Positions 15,978 to 23,493 of a DNA stretch of 55,281 nucleotides are shown piece after piece. The DNA comes from Herbiconiux sp. (GTDB lineage Bacteria; Actinomycetota; Actinomycetes; Actinomycetales; Microbacteriaceae). The translations under genes were made by a program, and so were the position numbers. Under the pieces are notes generated by a model. The model did not search any database and had not been told where the DNA came from. It worked only from the letters and a program-made list of their open reading frames with translations. The DNA lies in the NCBI RefSeq assembly GCF_023264855.1, contig NZ_JAHFUW010000027.1, forward strand, positions 1-55,281, in the 5' to 3' direction. The first letter of the stretch is position 1, and every line of letters starts with the position of its first letter.

Positions 15978-15995
15978 CCCGCACTCTATCGACGG
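15978..15995 (-). promoter_or_regulatory. 18-bp start-associated repeat, copy 2
   Basis: Same 18 bp as 15723-15740, ending 1 nt before the ATG at 15976. TAGAGT is at 15988-15983, 6 nt from the start codon. Best read as a leaderless promoter shared by the two leftward genes. Confidence 0.6.
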
Positions 15996-16032
15996 GTGTC
16001 GAGCGCAAGCACCCCCAATTCGGGGAGGCGGC

Positions 16033-16563
16033 ATGAGTGCCTCGGCACAGCTCGCCTTCGACTTCGACGACCTCACACGGCCGCCGTACGAAGGTCCGGA
16101 GCTGCGCTACTACTCCGAGCCGCTTGATCCCGATCTGCTCGACGCCATCGAGCACGAGCAGCGGCGAGTGCACGGCAACTTTGGAATCGCGGTCGGCAAG
16201 CCTCATCTGTGGCTCGCGCTCGGCCAGGGTCCGTCGTTCGGGCCTGACGGGCACATGCTGCTCGAGTATCGCGCGGACCTGCGCTGTCACCACCACCGCG
16301 GCGAGGACTGCCTCTGCCTGGGCGGTCTCGTGCAGCGCGGCTACTGCTCCTGCGGCTGGGTGTCGCCGATCGTGACGTACGGGGTCGTGCGGCGCGCCTG
16401 GGACGCCTCGCACGGTCGCACCGAGTGCTGGGCGTGCAAGGGCACGCGCTACATGTCGGCCAAGGTCTACATCGGCAACGTCCTGCAGCCCGCTAGTGAG
16501 TGCTGGGTGTGCCGCGACTTCAATGCCGTGGCCGCCTTCGTCGAGACGGTGGTGGCAGCGTGA
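16033..16563 (+). CDS. Cysteine/histidine-rich hypothetical protein
   Basis: 176 residues. Cys/His clusters RCHHHRGEDCLCLGG, GYCSCGW, CWACKGTRY and ECWVCRD suggest two zinc sites. The N-terminal third (AQLAFDFDDLTRPPYEGPEL) is acidic. The ATG is preceded by GGGGAGG at good spacing, marking the first gene of the second early block. It overlaps the next gene by GTGA. I recognise no family. Confidence 0.72.
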   Translation: MSASAQLAFDFDDLTRPPYEGPELRYYSEPLDPDLLDAIEHEQRRVHGNFGIAVGKPHLWLALGQGPSFGPDGHMLLEYRADLRCHHHRGEDCLCLGGLVQRGYCSCGWVSPIVTYGVVRRAWDASHGRTECWACKGTRYMSAKVYIGNVLQPASECWVCRDFNAVAAFVETVVAA

Positions 16564-16940
16564 GCGCGCTCGACGGTGTGATCGAGGTCGGCGACGTCGT
16601 CTGGCAGCAGATGTACGACCCCCAGCACCCCGCCTGGCACGCAATGCTGGCCGAACGCATCGCCAGAGGTAAGACGTACGGCGACCGCCGGCAGATGCGC
16701 GTGCTCGGTATCTGGCCGTACGAGGGGACGCCATGCGCGGCCTGCACCGGATGCGGCCGCCGCCTCGACCATTCTCCCTGCCCGGCGTGCTCGGGCACGG
16801 GCGTCATCCATCGGCCGCACACCACCGTGAAGTGGATGCTCGCCGAGGTCGGACGCGAAGGCGACCACTCGACCTACTCGTGGGTCGACGACAACTGGTG
16901 CGTGCTCGAGCACGTCGTTACCGAAGGAGCGCTGTTCTGA
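16560..16940 (+). CDS. Zinc-ribbon hypothetical protein
   Basis: 126 residues with a DnaJ-like cysteine cluster CAACTGCGRRLDHSPCPACSGTG (here CAACTGC and CPACSG, about 58-80). The N-terminus begins MSALDGVIEVGDVVWQ and the C-terminal half is beta-rich (TVKWMLAEVGREGDH, WVDDNWCVLEHVV). Probably a small nucleic-acid-associated protein. The GTG start is in a GTGA overlap and the stop overlaps the next ATG. Confidence 0.7.
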   Translation: MSALDGVIEVGDVVWQQMYDPQHPAWHAMLAERIARGKTYGDRRQMRVLGIWPYEGTPCAACTGCGRRLDHSPCPACSGTGVIHRPHTTVKWMLAEVGREGDHSTYSWVDDNWCVLEHVVTEGALF

Positions 16941-17362
16941 TGGTCGCACCTACCGCTGCCGTCCGCCTCGAGGTCTACGACCGCGACCAGTGGTGCTGCG
17001 TCTCCTGCGGTGCCCGCGATCAGCTGCAGTTCCAGCACCGACGCCGCACCGGCATGGGCGGCTCACGGATCGAGGTCGCGGTGGCCGATGGGCTGGCGTC
17101 GTGCCCGACGTGCAATCCGGCGTACGAGCACGAGATGCAGACGGCTGCTCTGTTCCATGGGTGGAAGGTGCGGTCCTGGGTGAAGCAGCCCGAGCTGGTG
17201 CCGGTGTTCTACGTGCCGGAGATGTCGTGGTGGCGGCTGACGGTGACGGGGGAGCGGTACGAGCTGTCCCCGGCGCGCGTCGGCGCGTTCATGGCCGAGG
17301 TGTACGGCGAGGAGTGGGAGGCGTGGGGCGATCGTCTCCGCGAGCTGGGGGTGTTCCGGTGA
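16940..17362 (+). CDS. HNH endonuclease-like protein
   Basis: 140 residues. An N-terminal HNH-type segment has CxxC (WCCVSCGARDQLQFQHRRR), then GMGGS, and a second CxxC (CPTCNPAYEHEMQ), giving a zinc-held beta-beta-alpha metal fold with QHRR as the candidate catalytic histidine region. The C-terminal half is Trp-rich (MSWWRLTVTGERYEL). It may be a phage DNA nuclease or a homing-type relic. It lies upstream of the replication genes and differs from the late HNH at 24752. TGATG overlap with the preceding gene. Confidence 0.7.
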   Translation: MVAPTAAVRLEVYDRDQWCCVSCGARDQLQFQHRRRTGMGGSRIEVAVADGLASCPTCNPAYEHEMQTAALFHGWKVRSWVKQPELVPVFYVPEMSWWRLTVTGERYELSPARVGAFMAEVYGEEWEAWGDRLRELGVFR

Positions 17363-17499
17363 GCGTCGACAAAGCGGCGCTGCTCGAGTGGCTGGGGCGG
17401 CGGGCGCAGACGGAGGGCCCGGTCGTGGGTGCGATCTACGACGGGATGATCGCGCGCGTGAAGCGCGGCGATTTCGATGAGGAAGAGGCAAGTAGCTGA
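17359..17499 (+). CDS. Small hypothetical protein
   Basis: 46 residues (MSVDKAALLEWLGRRAQTEG, then VVGAIYDGMIARVKRGDFDEEE), helical and acidic. It was chosen by GTGA overlap with the HNH gene and TGATG overlap with the initiator gene. It may be a helper of the adjacent replication initiator. No family known to me. Confidence 0.55.
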   Translation: MSVDKAALLEWLGRRAQTEGPVVGAIYDGMIARVKRGDFDEEEASS

Positions 17500-18365
17500 T
17501 GGCATGGTTCAAGGTCGACGACGGGTTCTTCTCGTCGCGCAAGGTGCTGTCGATCCCGAAGCGGATGCGCCTCGCCGCGGTTGGACTGTGGACGCTCGCC
17601 GGCACCTGGTCGGCAAAGGAGCTGACCGACGGCGAGGTGCCCGAGTACATGATCGAGGAGCTGGGCGCTACTCAGGCCGCAGCCGAGGCACTTGTGAGCG
17701 CCAGACTCTGGACGCGTGAGGCGAACGTTTTCCATTTCGCCAACTGGGACGAGTACCAGCCGAGTGCAGCCTCAATCGAGGACTCGCGCGCTGCAGCTAA
17801 GCAGCGTCAGGCGGAATACCGGGCCAGGAAGGCGGGCGTGACGCCGCCGTCACAGCGTGACAAGAGCGTTAGTCACAGTGTGACAGCAGCGTCAGTCACG
17901 GACGTGTCACAGCCCCCCGACCCGACCCGACCCGACCCGACCGTTATATCTCTTGTCCAGCCTCCGGCTGAAACGGGTAAGCGCCCGGCGACGGCGTACC
18001 CGGACGACTTCGAGCAATGGTGGGCGTCTTATCCGCGGCGGGAGTCGAAGGGGGATGCGCTGAAGGCGTGGAACACGCTGAAGAAGAGCAAGCTGCTGCC
18101 TCCTTTGCAGGTGCTGGTGATGGCGTCGGAAGCGTACGCGGCGAGGTCGGATGACCCGCAGTTCATCAAGCTGCCGGCGGGGTGGTTGCGCGCGCACAAG
18201 TGGAACGACGAGAAGACGACGGCGCCGGCCGAGACTGGCCCGGCGGTGCATCCGCAGCTGGCGATCTGGCTCGATCAGGTGGGGCTGACGCACGACGAGT
18301 ACCTCGAGCGGAAGGACGAGCCCGGGTTCGTCGAGGCCATGAACCGGAGGCGTCAGCATGGCTGA
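17499..18365 (+). CDS. Replication initiator protein (winged-helix/DnaD-like)
   Basis: 288 residues. The N-terminal domain (about 1-95), WFKVDDGFFSSRKVLSIPKR ... AVGLWTLAGTWSA, is the winged-helix start typical of actinophage replisome organisers. A charged helix (SRAAAKQRQAEYRARKAG) and an S/T/P-rich linker (about 115-160) follow, then a helical C-terminal domain (DFEQWWASYPRRESKGDALKAW) resembling helicase-loader domains. The linker DNA contains repeated palindromes, so the gene probably holds its own origin, as lambda O does. It directly precedes and overlaps (8 nt) the DnaB gene, supporting a role in origin binding and helicase loading. Confidence 0.82.
   Translation: MAWFKVDDGFFSSRKVLSIPKRMRLAAVGLWTLAGTWSAKELTDGEVPEYMIEELGATQAAAEALVSARLWTREANVFHFANWDEYQPSAASIEDSRAAAKQRQAEYRARKAGVTPPSQRDKSVSHSVTAASVTDVSQPPDPTRPDPTVISLVQPPAETGKRPATAYPDDFEQWWASYPRRESKGDALKAWNTLKKSKLLPPLQVLVMASEAYAARSDDPQFIKLPAGWLRAHKWNDEKTTAPAETGPAVHPQLAIWLDQVGLTHDEYLERKDEPGFVEAMNRRRQHG
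17849..17952 (+). other. Putative phage replication origin inside the initiator gene
   Basis: Iterons GTCACAGCGTGAC (17849-17861) and GTCACAGTGTGAC (17872-17884), then a third GTCAC element starting at 17895: starts at an exact 23-bp period. A further GTCACAG lies at 17906 and a GTGAC half-site at 17838. Next come five tandem CCCGA units (17916-17940), then an AT-rich GTTATATCTC (17943-17952) that could melt. Confidence 0.65.
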
Positions 18366-19671
18366 GCGCACACCGCCGCACGACGAGGAGGCGGAGCGGT
18401 CCGTGCTCGGCGCGATGATGCTGTCGAAGGCGGCAGTCTGGGATGTCCTCGACGTCGTGGCCGGGAAGGACTTCTACTACCCGAAGCACGAGATCGTGTT
18501 CGACGCCATCCACGCCCTGTCGGCGAAGGACGAGCCGATCGACGCGATCACCGTGCACGACGAGCTGCGCCGCCGCGGCGACCTCGCGAAGGTCGGCAAC
18601 ACGATCACCCACGAGCTGACCTCGGCGACTCCGACGGCCGCGAACGCGTCCTACTACGCGCACATCGTGCACGACAAGGCAGTCCGCCGGCGCACGCTCG
18701 AAGCAGCCACCCGCATCCTGGAGCGCGGCTACTCCGACATCGGTGAAGCCGATGCGCTCGTGGAGGAGGCCCGCGGCGAGCTCGACGCGGTCCTCGGCGG
18801 GCAGCGTGCCGAGGTGGTGCGGGTCGGGGCCGCGTTCAACCAGGTCGTCGAGGAGCTGTCGACGCAGCCCAACGTGATCGAAACACCCTGGCACGAGATC
18901 AACAAGATCCTCGTCGGCCTCCACCCCGGCCGTCTGGTCGTGGTCGGCGCCCGCCCAGGCGAGGGCAAGACGATGGTCGCCGCCCAGCTGGCCATGGCGA
19001 TGTGCCGGAAGGGCCCGGTGGCGTACTCGTCGCTGGAGATGACCCGCGGCGAGCTCCTACAGCGGCTGATCTCGAACGCGGCCACCGTGCACATGGGGTC
19101 GCTCGAGCGATCGCACCTCACGCAGGACGAGTGGGAGCGGGTCGCCAGCATCCGCCCCAACCTCGACGCGCTCCCGCTTTACGTGGACGACCGGTCGGAG
19201 GTGACGATCACGCAGATCCGCGCGCACGCCCGCTCGGTGTCGCGGAAGGGCCCGCTCGGCGGCATCGTCGTCGACTACCTGCAACTCGTGTCCGGCGTCG
19301 GCGATGACGAGCGCTACAAGATCGTGTCCGAGGTGTCCCGGCAGCTGAAGATCATGGCGAAGCAGTTCGACTGCCCGGTGATCGCGCTGTCGCAGCTGAA
19401 GCGGGCCCCGCAGATGCAGGGGAAGCAGCGGAAGCCGCCGACGCTCGAGGATCTGCGCGAGTCGGGAACCATCGAGCAGGACGCCGACGTCGTCATTCTG
19501 CTGCAGCGCGGCCAGTCCGAGGACGGCCACCCAGACCAGCGGCTGCGCATGCATGTCGCGAAGAACCGCCACGGCCGCCAGGGCTACTCGCACCTCCTGT
19601 GGGAGGGCGCTTACGCGCGGGTGTCGTCGTGGAAGAACAACGGGCAGTACGAGCTGCCGATCCCGGACTGA
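18358..19671 (+). CDS. DnaB-like replicative helicase
   Basis: 437 residues. The N-terminal helical domain (PPHDEEAERSVLGAMML, about 6-105) is typical of DnaB. The RecA-fold domain carries Walker A GARPGEGKT (about 197-205), the SLEM segment after beta-strand AYSS, Walker B VVDYLQLV, ALSQLKRAP and DLRESGTIEQDADVVILL, all standard DnaB motifs. It forms a hexameric ring that unwinds DNA 5' to 3' and recruits host primase. It is close to the usual 440-460 residues. It overlaps the initiator gene, which probably loads it. Confidence 0.95.
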   Translation: MAERTPPHDEEAERSVLGAMMLSKAAVWDVLDVVAGKDFYYPKHEIVFDAIHALSAKDEPIDAITVHDELRRRGDLAKVGNTITHELTSATPTAANASYYAHIVHDKAVRRRTLEAATRILERGYSDIGEADALVEEARGELDAVLGGQRAEVVRVGAAFNQVVEELSTQPNVIETPWHEINKILVGLHPGRLVVVGARPGEGKTMVAAQLAMAMCRKGPVAYSSLEMTRGELLQRLISNAATVHMGSLERSHLTQDEWERVASIRPNLDALPLYVDDRSEVTITQIRAHARSVSRKGPLGGIVVDYLQLVSGVGDDERYKIVSEVSRQLKIMAKQFDCPVIALSQLKRAPQMQGKQRKPPTLEDLRESGTIEQDADVVILLQRGQSEDGHPDQRLRMHVAKNRHGRQGYSHLLWEGAYARVSSWKNNGQYELPIPD

Positions 19672-19692
19672 TCGAAGAGACAGGAGAGAGCG

Positions 19693-19938
19693 ATGAGAGA
19701 GATCACGGAGACCACTACTCAGCAGCTGCTGGGTGTGGAGGTGAACGACGAGTGCCAGGTCGACGTGTTCGTCCGCGGACGGCTGGTGCTGACGCTGACG
19801 GCGCAGGACGCGAACGACGCGGGCACGATGCTTCTTGCCGCCGGCATCGACGCGGCCGTAGAGGCCGTCGTGCCGGACGCCGAGCGGGCCGCACGCATGG
19901 CTTCGCAGGCGGCCATGGACTGGGAGAGTGCGAACTGA
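19693..19938 (+). CDS. Hypothetical early protein
   Basis: 81 residues with a beta-rich N-terminal half (LLGVEVNDECQVDVFVRGRLVLTL), then a helical half (AAVEAVVPDAERAARMASQ). ATG with AGGAGAG upstream. TGATG overlap with the next gene. It has no recognised motif. Its place just after the helicase makes a replication-related role possible but unproven. Confidence 0.65.
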   Translation: MREITETTTQQLLGVEVNDECQVDVFVRGRLVLTLTAQDANDAGTMLLAAGIDAAVEAVVPDAERAARMASQAAMDWESAN

Positions 19939-20186
19939 TGAGCGAGGGACCGATCAAGCGGGCGCGGGAAGCCCACGCTTCGCCGCTCACCAGCAACACG
20001 GGCAGCTCCGCCGTGCACGCCCCGGGTGAGGCCGGGAAGGCGTACTGCGGCCGCCGAGCGGCGACGGCGGCGGCGTGGACGCAGGTGACGTGCTCGGACT
20101 GCCACGCCGCCCGCCGGGCAGACGAAGAGTTCGACCAGCAGATGAGGGCGCGCGGCTTGCGCGTCGACGAGAGAGGACAGAACTGA
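19938..20186 (+). CDS. Small CxxC hypothetical protein
   Basis: 82 residues: basic N-terminus (EGPIKRAREAHASPL), central HAPGEAGKAYCGRR and VTCSDCHAARRADEEFDQQM. This is a pattern seen in many short actinophage proteins, where one CxxC plus a preceding Cys/His likely binds zinc. ATG in TGATG overlap; the stop overlaps the next ATG. Function unknown. Confidence 0.65.
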   Translation: MSEGPIKRAREAHASPLTSNTGSSAVHAPGEAGKAYCGRRAATAAAWTQVTCSDCHAARRADEEFDQQMRARGLRVDERGQN

Positions 20187-20509
20187 TGGCGATGATCAGG
20201 ACAGAGGACGCGACCGTGAAGCGGCTCGCGGGGGGCAAGGGCGTGGTCGTCACCGAGGTGGTGACGCTGAACGACGGGCGCACGTTCGACGAGTACTTCA
20301 CGGTCTGGCTCGGCGATGGGCACGGGCTGGCGGTGGGGGACCGGGCGCGGTTCCTGGGCCGCTTCTCGAAGAAGGTCACGGAGAAGGGCGACAAGACGTT
20401 CGTCGACGTCAACCTGAACGACGCGAAGGTCGTCGACGGGACGCTGGTGAAGGCGGCGCCGGCGGCTGACGGCTGGGGTGCCGATAGCGGAGAGGTCGTG
20501 TGGCACTGA
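20186..20509 (+). CDS. Beta-rich early protein, possible OB-fold
   Basis: 107 residues with alternating strands (KGVVVTEVVTLNDGRTFDEYFTVWL, AVGDRARFLGRFSKKV, KTFVDVNLNDAKVV), suggestive of an OB-fold such as a single-stranded DNA-binding protein. Aromatic residues are few and there is no acidic SSB tail, so this is only a possibility. TGATG junctions are on both sides. Confidence 0.6.
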   Translation: MAMIRTEDATVKRLAGGKGVVVTEVVTLNDGRTFDEYFTVWLGDGHGLAVGDRARFLGRFSKKVTEKGDKTFVDVNLNDAKVVDGTLVKAAPAADGWGADSGEVVWH

Positions 20510-20970
20510 TGGACGACCTGATCATCCGAGCGCCGCACGTGCCCTTCGGTCCGAAGGGCGTGCCTCAGCTGATCGCCGATGCTGACTACCTCGCCGACGC
20601 TGCACGCAACATCAGCGCCGGGCACCAGGCCGGCGGAAGCAACGTGACCGCAACCGTCGTCGGCCTGCTCCACGACGTGGCCCGAGCGATGCGCGAGGTC
20701 GAGGACGCGCGACGCGGCTACCAGCCCCGCACCGAGCTGTACGAGTTCGCTCAGCGTGCGAAGGCGTACGTGCCGCACGACGCAGAGCCGGGCGAGCGTG
20801 CCACCCGGCACTTTTCGCAGCGGGTCCGCGATCTGCAGATCGTGCTCATGGAGACGTGGGGAGTGAAGGACGCCAACAGCGCGCCATCGAAGTATCCGAC
20901 GAGCTACATCGAGACGTTCCTCGACATGGCGGTCGCCGTTGACGAGTACCTGACCGCAAAGGAGAGCTGA
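20509..20970 (+). CDS. Helical hypothetical protein
   Basis: 153 residues, mostly helical, with DADYLADAARNISAGHQAGG, HDVARAMREVEDARRGY and a C-terminal SYIETFLDMAVAVDEYL. No metal or nucleotide motif is seen. I take the ATG in the TGATG overlap; a GTG three codons earlier is also in frame. Function unknown. Confidence 0.65.
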   Translation: MDDLIIRAPHVPFGPKGVPQLIADADYLADAARNISAGHQAGGSNVTATVVGLLHDVARAMREVEDARRGYQPRTELYEFAQRAKAYVPHDAEPGERATRHFSQRVRDLQIVLMETWGVKDANSAPSKYPTSYIETFLDMAVAVDEYLTAKES

Positions 20971-22079
20971 TGGACGACCCCACCACCTGGCCGAACGTGA
21001 CCGCATTCGTGGAGAGCGTCGAGCAGGGCCTCGACACCGAAGCAGGTCATTACGCACGCCTCCGTGCACAGGGCATCCCGGAGGACACCGCCGAGATCCT
21101 CGCGCACGAACTGGCCACAGGGATGTTGCCGGCACCGGTCGAGCCCGACGTCGACGAGCTCGTGGCCGCCCGCGCCGCCAAGCGGGAAGCGCAGCAGTGC
21201 CATCGTCGCGGCCGGGACCGCTGCACACTCGGAGTCGGCCACGACGGGGAGTGCTTCGAGCACTGTGCCGCGCACCCGTTCGGGCTCGTCGACATCGCAA
21301 CTGACGGGTACCTCGCCGACTGGTGCGACATCGTCCCGATCGAGGCCCGGTACGGGCACCTGTGCGGCCCGTGCTTCGGCCGTGCACGCAACGACCTGCA
21401 CCAGGCCCCGCAGCTGCTCGCGCACATCCGCGGCCAGGTCGTGCCCTCGCTCGAGTCCGCGCGCGGCCCGCGCGTATCCGGCACCCGCGAGGCACCGATC
21501 CCGTTGCGCCCCGACCCCGTCGACGACGCCGACGACCTTTACGCCGCAGTCGTCAACTGGATCGTGTCCTTCGCCCGGCAGACCGGCACCCGGCCGCCGG
21601 CGACGGCGATCGCGTTCCTGAAGGCCTCGACGGACGCTGCCCGCCTGCCTTCGTGGGCTCGCGACCAGGCGTCCGCGTACACGATCATGGACGACCTCGT
21701 TCGCTGGTACGAGCACCACGACCTCGCGATGGTCACCGCGCTCCCGCCGCTGACCGTGCGCGCCTGGTGTGAGGACATCGGCGCCATCGTCGGGTCGTTC
21801 CGCTCGCGCTACCCCCAGGCGCCGCGGAAGCCGCGCCAGGCATCGAAGCGGGTGTGCCCGACGTGCGGTGAGCGCGCGGTCGGCACGAAGTTCTACGCGG
21901 CGGGCGTCGAGGTGTCATGCGATCACTGCGGCGAGGTCATCCCGCCGGAGCAGCACGACGAGTTCGTCGACTGGGCGGGAACCACACCGGTGCGATCGTT
22001 GGCGTGCGACCGCCGCCGCCACAAGCAGTGCGACAGCTTCCACTGCGCCTGCGAATGCCACGAACAACGAGCAGCCTGA
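20970..22079 (+). CDS. Large cysteine-rich hypothetical protein
   Basis: 369 residues. Three Cys/His regions: CHRRGRDRCTLGVGHDGEC...CAAH (about 75-100), HLCGPCFGRARND (about 129-141) and a C-terminal zinc ribbon RVCPTCGERAVGT...VSCDHCGEVI (about 293-325), then CDRRRHKQCDSFHCACECHE. The middle (about 190-280) is helical. The last ribbon resembles those of DNA-binding or transcription-associated proteins. ATG in TGATG overlap. It may be a phage regulator acting between early and late expression, which is only a guess from its position. Confidence 0.65.
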   Translation: MDDPTTWPNVTAFVESVEQGLDTEAGHYARLRAQGIPEDTAEILAHELATGMLPAPVEPDVDELVAARAAKREAQQCHRRGRDRCTLGVGHDGECFEHCAAHPFGLVDIATDGYLADWCDIVPIEARYGHLCGPCFGRARNDLHQAPQLLAHIRGQVVPSLESARGPRVSGTREAPIPLRPDPVDDADDLYAAVVNWIVSFARQTGTRPPATAIAFLKASTDAARLPSWARDQASAYTIMDDLVRWYEHHDLAMVTALPPLTVRAWCEDIGAIVGSFRSRYPQAPRKPRQASKRVCPTCGERAVGTKFYAAGVEVSCDHCGEVIPPEQHDEFVDWAGTTPVRSLACDRRRHKQCDSFHCACECHEQRAA

Positions 22080-22089
22080 GGAGGCAACC

Positions 22090-22539
22090 ATGCCGATCAT
22101 GAACTACACGACGGACATCTCCGTCACGAAGACCATGGGCGAGATCCAGGGCGCCCTCGCCCGCCGAGGCGTCACCCGCATCTCGACACTGTTCGACGAC
22201 AGCGGCGTCGCGGCCGGCCTCGGCTTCACCATGAAGACCGACTACGGGCCCCGCGACTTCGAGCTTCCCGTGCGCACCGCCGGCGTGCTGAAGGCGATGG
22301 AGTCCGACTCGAAGGTGCCGCGATCGAAGTGCACGACGGAGCAGGCGGCGAAGGTCGCCTGGCGGATCGCGAAGGACTGGCTCGAGGCGCAGTCGGCGCT
22401 GATCGACGCGCAGCTCGCCCGCCTTGACGAGGTCATGTTCCCGTACATGGTGGTGTCAGAGGAGGGCACCGTGTACGAACTATTCCGCGGCAAGCAGCTC
22501 GAGTCGCTTGAGGCGACGAAGACCTCCGCTACGGTGTGA
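22090..22539 (+). CDS. Conserved hypothetical protein, last gene of early block
   Basis: 149 residues: MNYTTDISVTKTMGEIQGAL, RISTLFDDSGVAAGLGFTMK, FELPVRTAGVLKAME, then VAWRIAKDWLEAQSALIDAQ and EVMFPYMV. This alpha/beta protein is a type commonly seen in phages and prophages near replication genes; I know no established function for it. ATG preceded by GAGGAGG. It overlaps the next gene by GTGA, although that gene appears to have its own promoter. Confidence 0.7.
   Translation: MPIMNYTTDISVTKTMGEIQGALARRGVTRISTLFDDSGVAAGLGFTMKTDYGPRDFELPVRTAGVLKAMESDSKVPRSKCTTEQAAKVAWRIAKDWLEAQSALIDAQLARLDEVMFPYMVVSEEGTVYELFRGKQLESLEATKTSATV
22508..22535 (+). promoter_or_regulatory. Putative internal promoter for membrane-protein accessory gene
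   Basis: TTGAGG (22508-22513), a 16-nt spacer, TACGGT (22530-22535), then 6 nt to a GTG at 22542. It lies within the end of the preceding early gene and would let the accessory gene be expressed independently in the lysogen. Confidence 0.45.
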
Positions 22540-23078
22540 CAGTGAATATTTGGGACGGGCTCTGGAGCTGGTACGCGAGAGAGTTTCAGGAGGACCCGGC
22601 CGGGTGGATCAGCCTGTTCATCCTCGTCGGCGGCGTGGTCGTCGCCTCAATCTTCGGCCGAAAGATCATTGGGTTCGCTCGATCAATACCCGGCCGCATT
22701 GATCGGCGTCTCCGTAAGCACTACTCGCCGCCGGCGCCAGTTACTCCATCGGTTCTTGCGACGTTGGCGGTGACCTTTGTCCTCGCGAACGTCACGGCCA
22801 AGAACTATGTGGACACCATGGGTAGGCGACAGGGCGGTGTGATCAACTATGGCATCGAGAATCTGGGCCCCATGGCGGTTCAAGACGTATGGATATCGCT
22901 CGAAGGACCACAGCTCAGCGCGCGAAGCCGCCTGTTTTGGGATGAGATGCCAGTCGGTCGAAAAGAAGCGTTCACCGTCCACATTCCATTCACCGCTGAG
23001 CGTTCGGCGACCCTCCTTTGGAAGCAGGATGGCGTTCAATGCAGCAAGATCCTTCTGCTCCCGCTGGACGTCGACTGA
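22536..23078 (+). CDS. Membrane protein, probable lysogenic accessory gene
   Basis: 180 residues (178 from the GTG at 22542). Two hydrophobic helices at about 24-46 (ISLFILVGGVVVASIFG) and 69-88 (VLATLAVTFVLANVTAKNYV) flank a basic loop (RIDRRLRKHY). A beta-rich soluble domain follows (INYGIENLGPMAVQDVWISL, FTVHIPFTAERSATLLW), resembling an immunoglobulin-like fold. Codon use is visibly less GC-rich than in the neighbouring genes, a sign of separate acquisition. Start choice is unresolved between the GTGA overlap and the leaderless GTG. Function unknown; superinfection exclusion is one possibility. Confidence 0.65.
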   Translation: MTVNIWDGLWSWYAREFQEDPAGWISLFILVGGVVVASIFGRKIIGFARSIPGRIDRRLRKHYSPPAPVTPSVLATLAVTFVLANVTAKNYVDTMGRRQGGVINYGIENLGPMAVQDVWISLEGPQLSARSRLFWDEMPVGRKEAFTVHIPFTAERSATLLWKQDGVQCSKILLLPLDVD

Positions 23079-23083
23079 TTGCA

Positions 23084-23287
23084 ATGGAGGACCGCGAGCT
23101 CTACGACATCCGGAGCGCGTCGCGTCGCGTGCGCCGCTCGCGGCAATCTATCTACTCCTGGATGCGCCACGGAATGCCCTACCGACTCGTCGGAGGCCGC
23201 CGCTACATCGCCCACGACGACCTGCTCACCGCACTCCGCGAACGCATCCGCGCGAAGAGATCCACCCAATTCAGGAAATCCGTTTGA
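23084..23287 (+). CDS. Excisionase-family HTH DNA-binding protein
   Basis: 67 residues: LYDIRSASRRVRRSRQSIYS (helix-turn-helix), WMRHGMPYRLVGGRRYIAHDD (wing), then LLTALRERIRAKR. This is the HTH_17/excisionase fold, strongly basic. It may be the true excisionase or a transcription regulator of the late genes that follow. The ATG at 23084 has little ribosome-site support; a longer frame from 23018 overlaps the membrane gene and is less likely. Confidence 0.68.
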   Translation: MEDRELYDIRSASRRVRRSRQSIYSWMRHGMPYRLVGGRRYIAHDDLLTALRERIRAKRSTQFRKSV

Positions 23288-23486
23288 CACCCACGGTTCT
23301 TTACAGTTTCACTACAAGGTAAGCACTTCTGCACCCACCGATTCGAGTCACCGACTCTCGGCGGGTGTCGTGCATCACGGACCCGCCACCGTCTCTTCCG
23401 GTGGCGATACAGGGCTGACAACCTGGCATCTGAGGGGATGCGAACTCGTCACGGGCGGCCGCATTCTGGGAGAGTTGCGGCCGCCC
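23284..23486 (+). ncRNA. Candidate structured non-coding RNA
   Basis: A perfect -35-like TTGACA (23284-23289) opens a gene-free stretch with three hairpins in a row: 23332-23367 (CACCC-A-CCGA paired with mismatches to CGG-C-GGGTG), 23384-23406 (CGCCACCG/CGGTGGCG, 7-nt loop) and 23453-23486 (11 bp). No strong -10 is seen at standard spacing, so the start is unclear. It lies between convergent genes. It could be a small regulatory RNA or only a terminator region. Confidence 0.35.
23453..23486. terminator. Bidirectional terminator between convergent genes
   Basis: Perfect 11-bp stem GGGCGGCCGCA (23453-23463)/23476-23486, with a 12-nt loop. It stands 7 nt from the stop of the leftward HEPN gene and ends the rightward stretch as well. 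Confidence 0.7.
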
Positions 23487-23493
23487 GGCTTCA

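Noticed and set aside
14702-16036. 444-codon plus-strand frame across the accessory pair
   Set aside because: It crosses three better-supported genes on both strands and has composition typical of a shadow frame.
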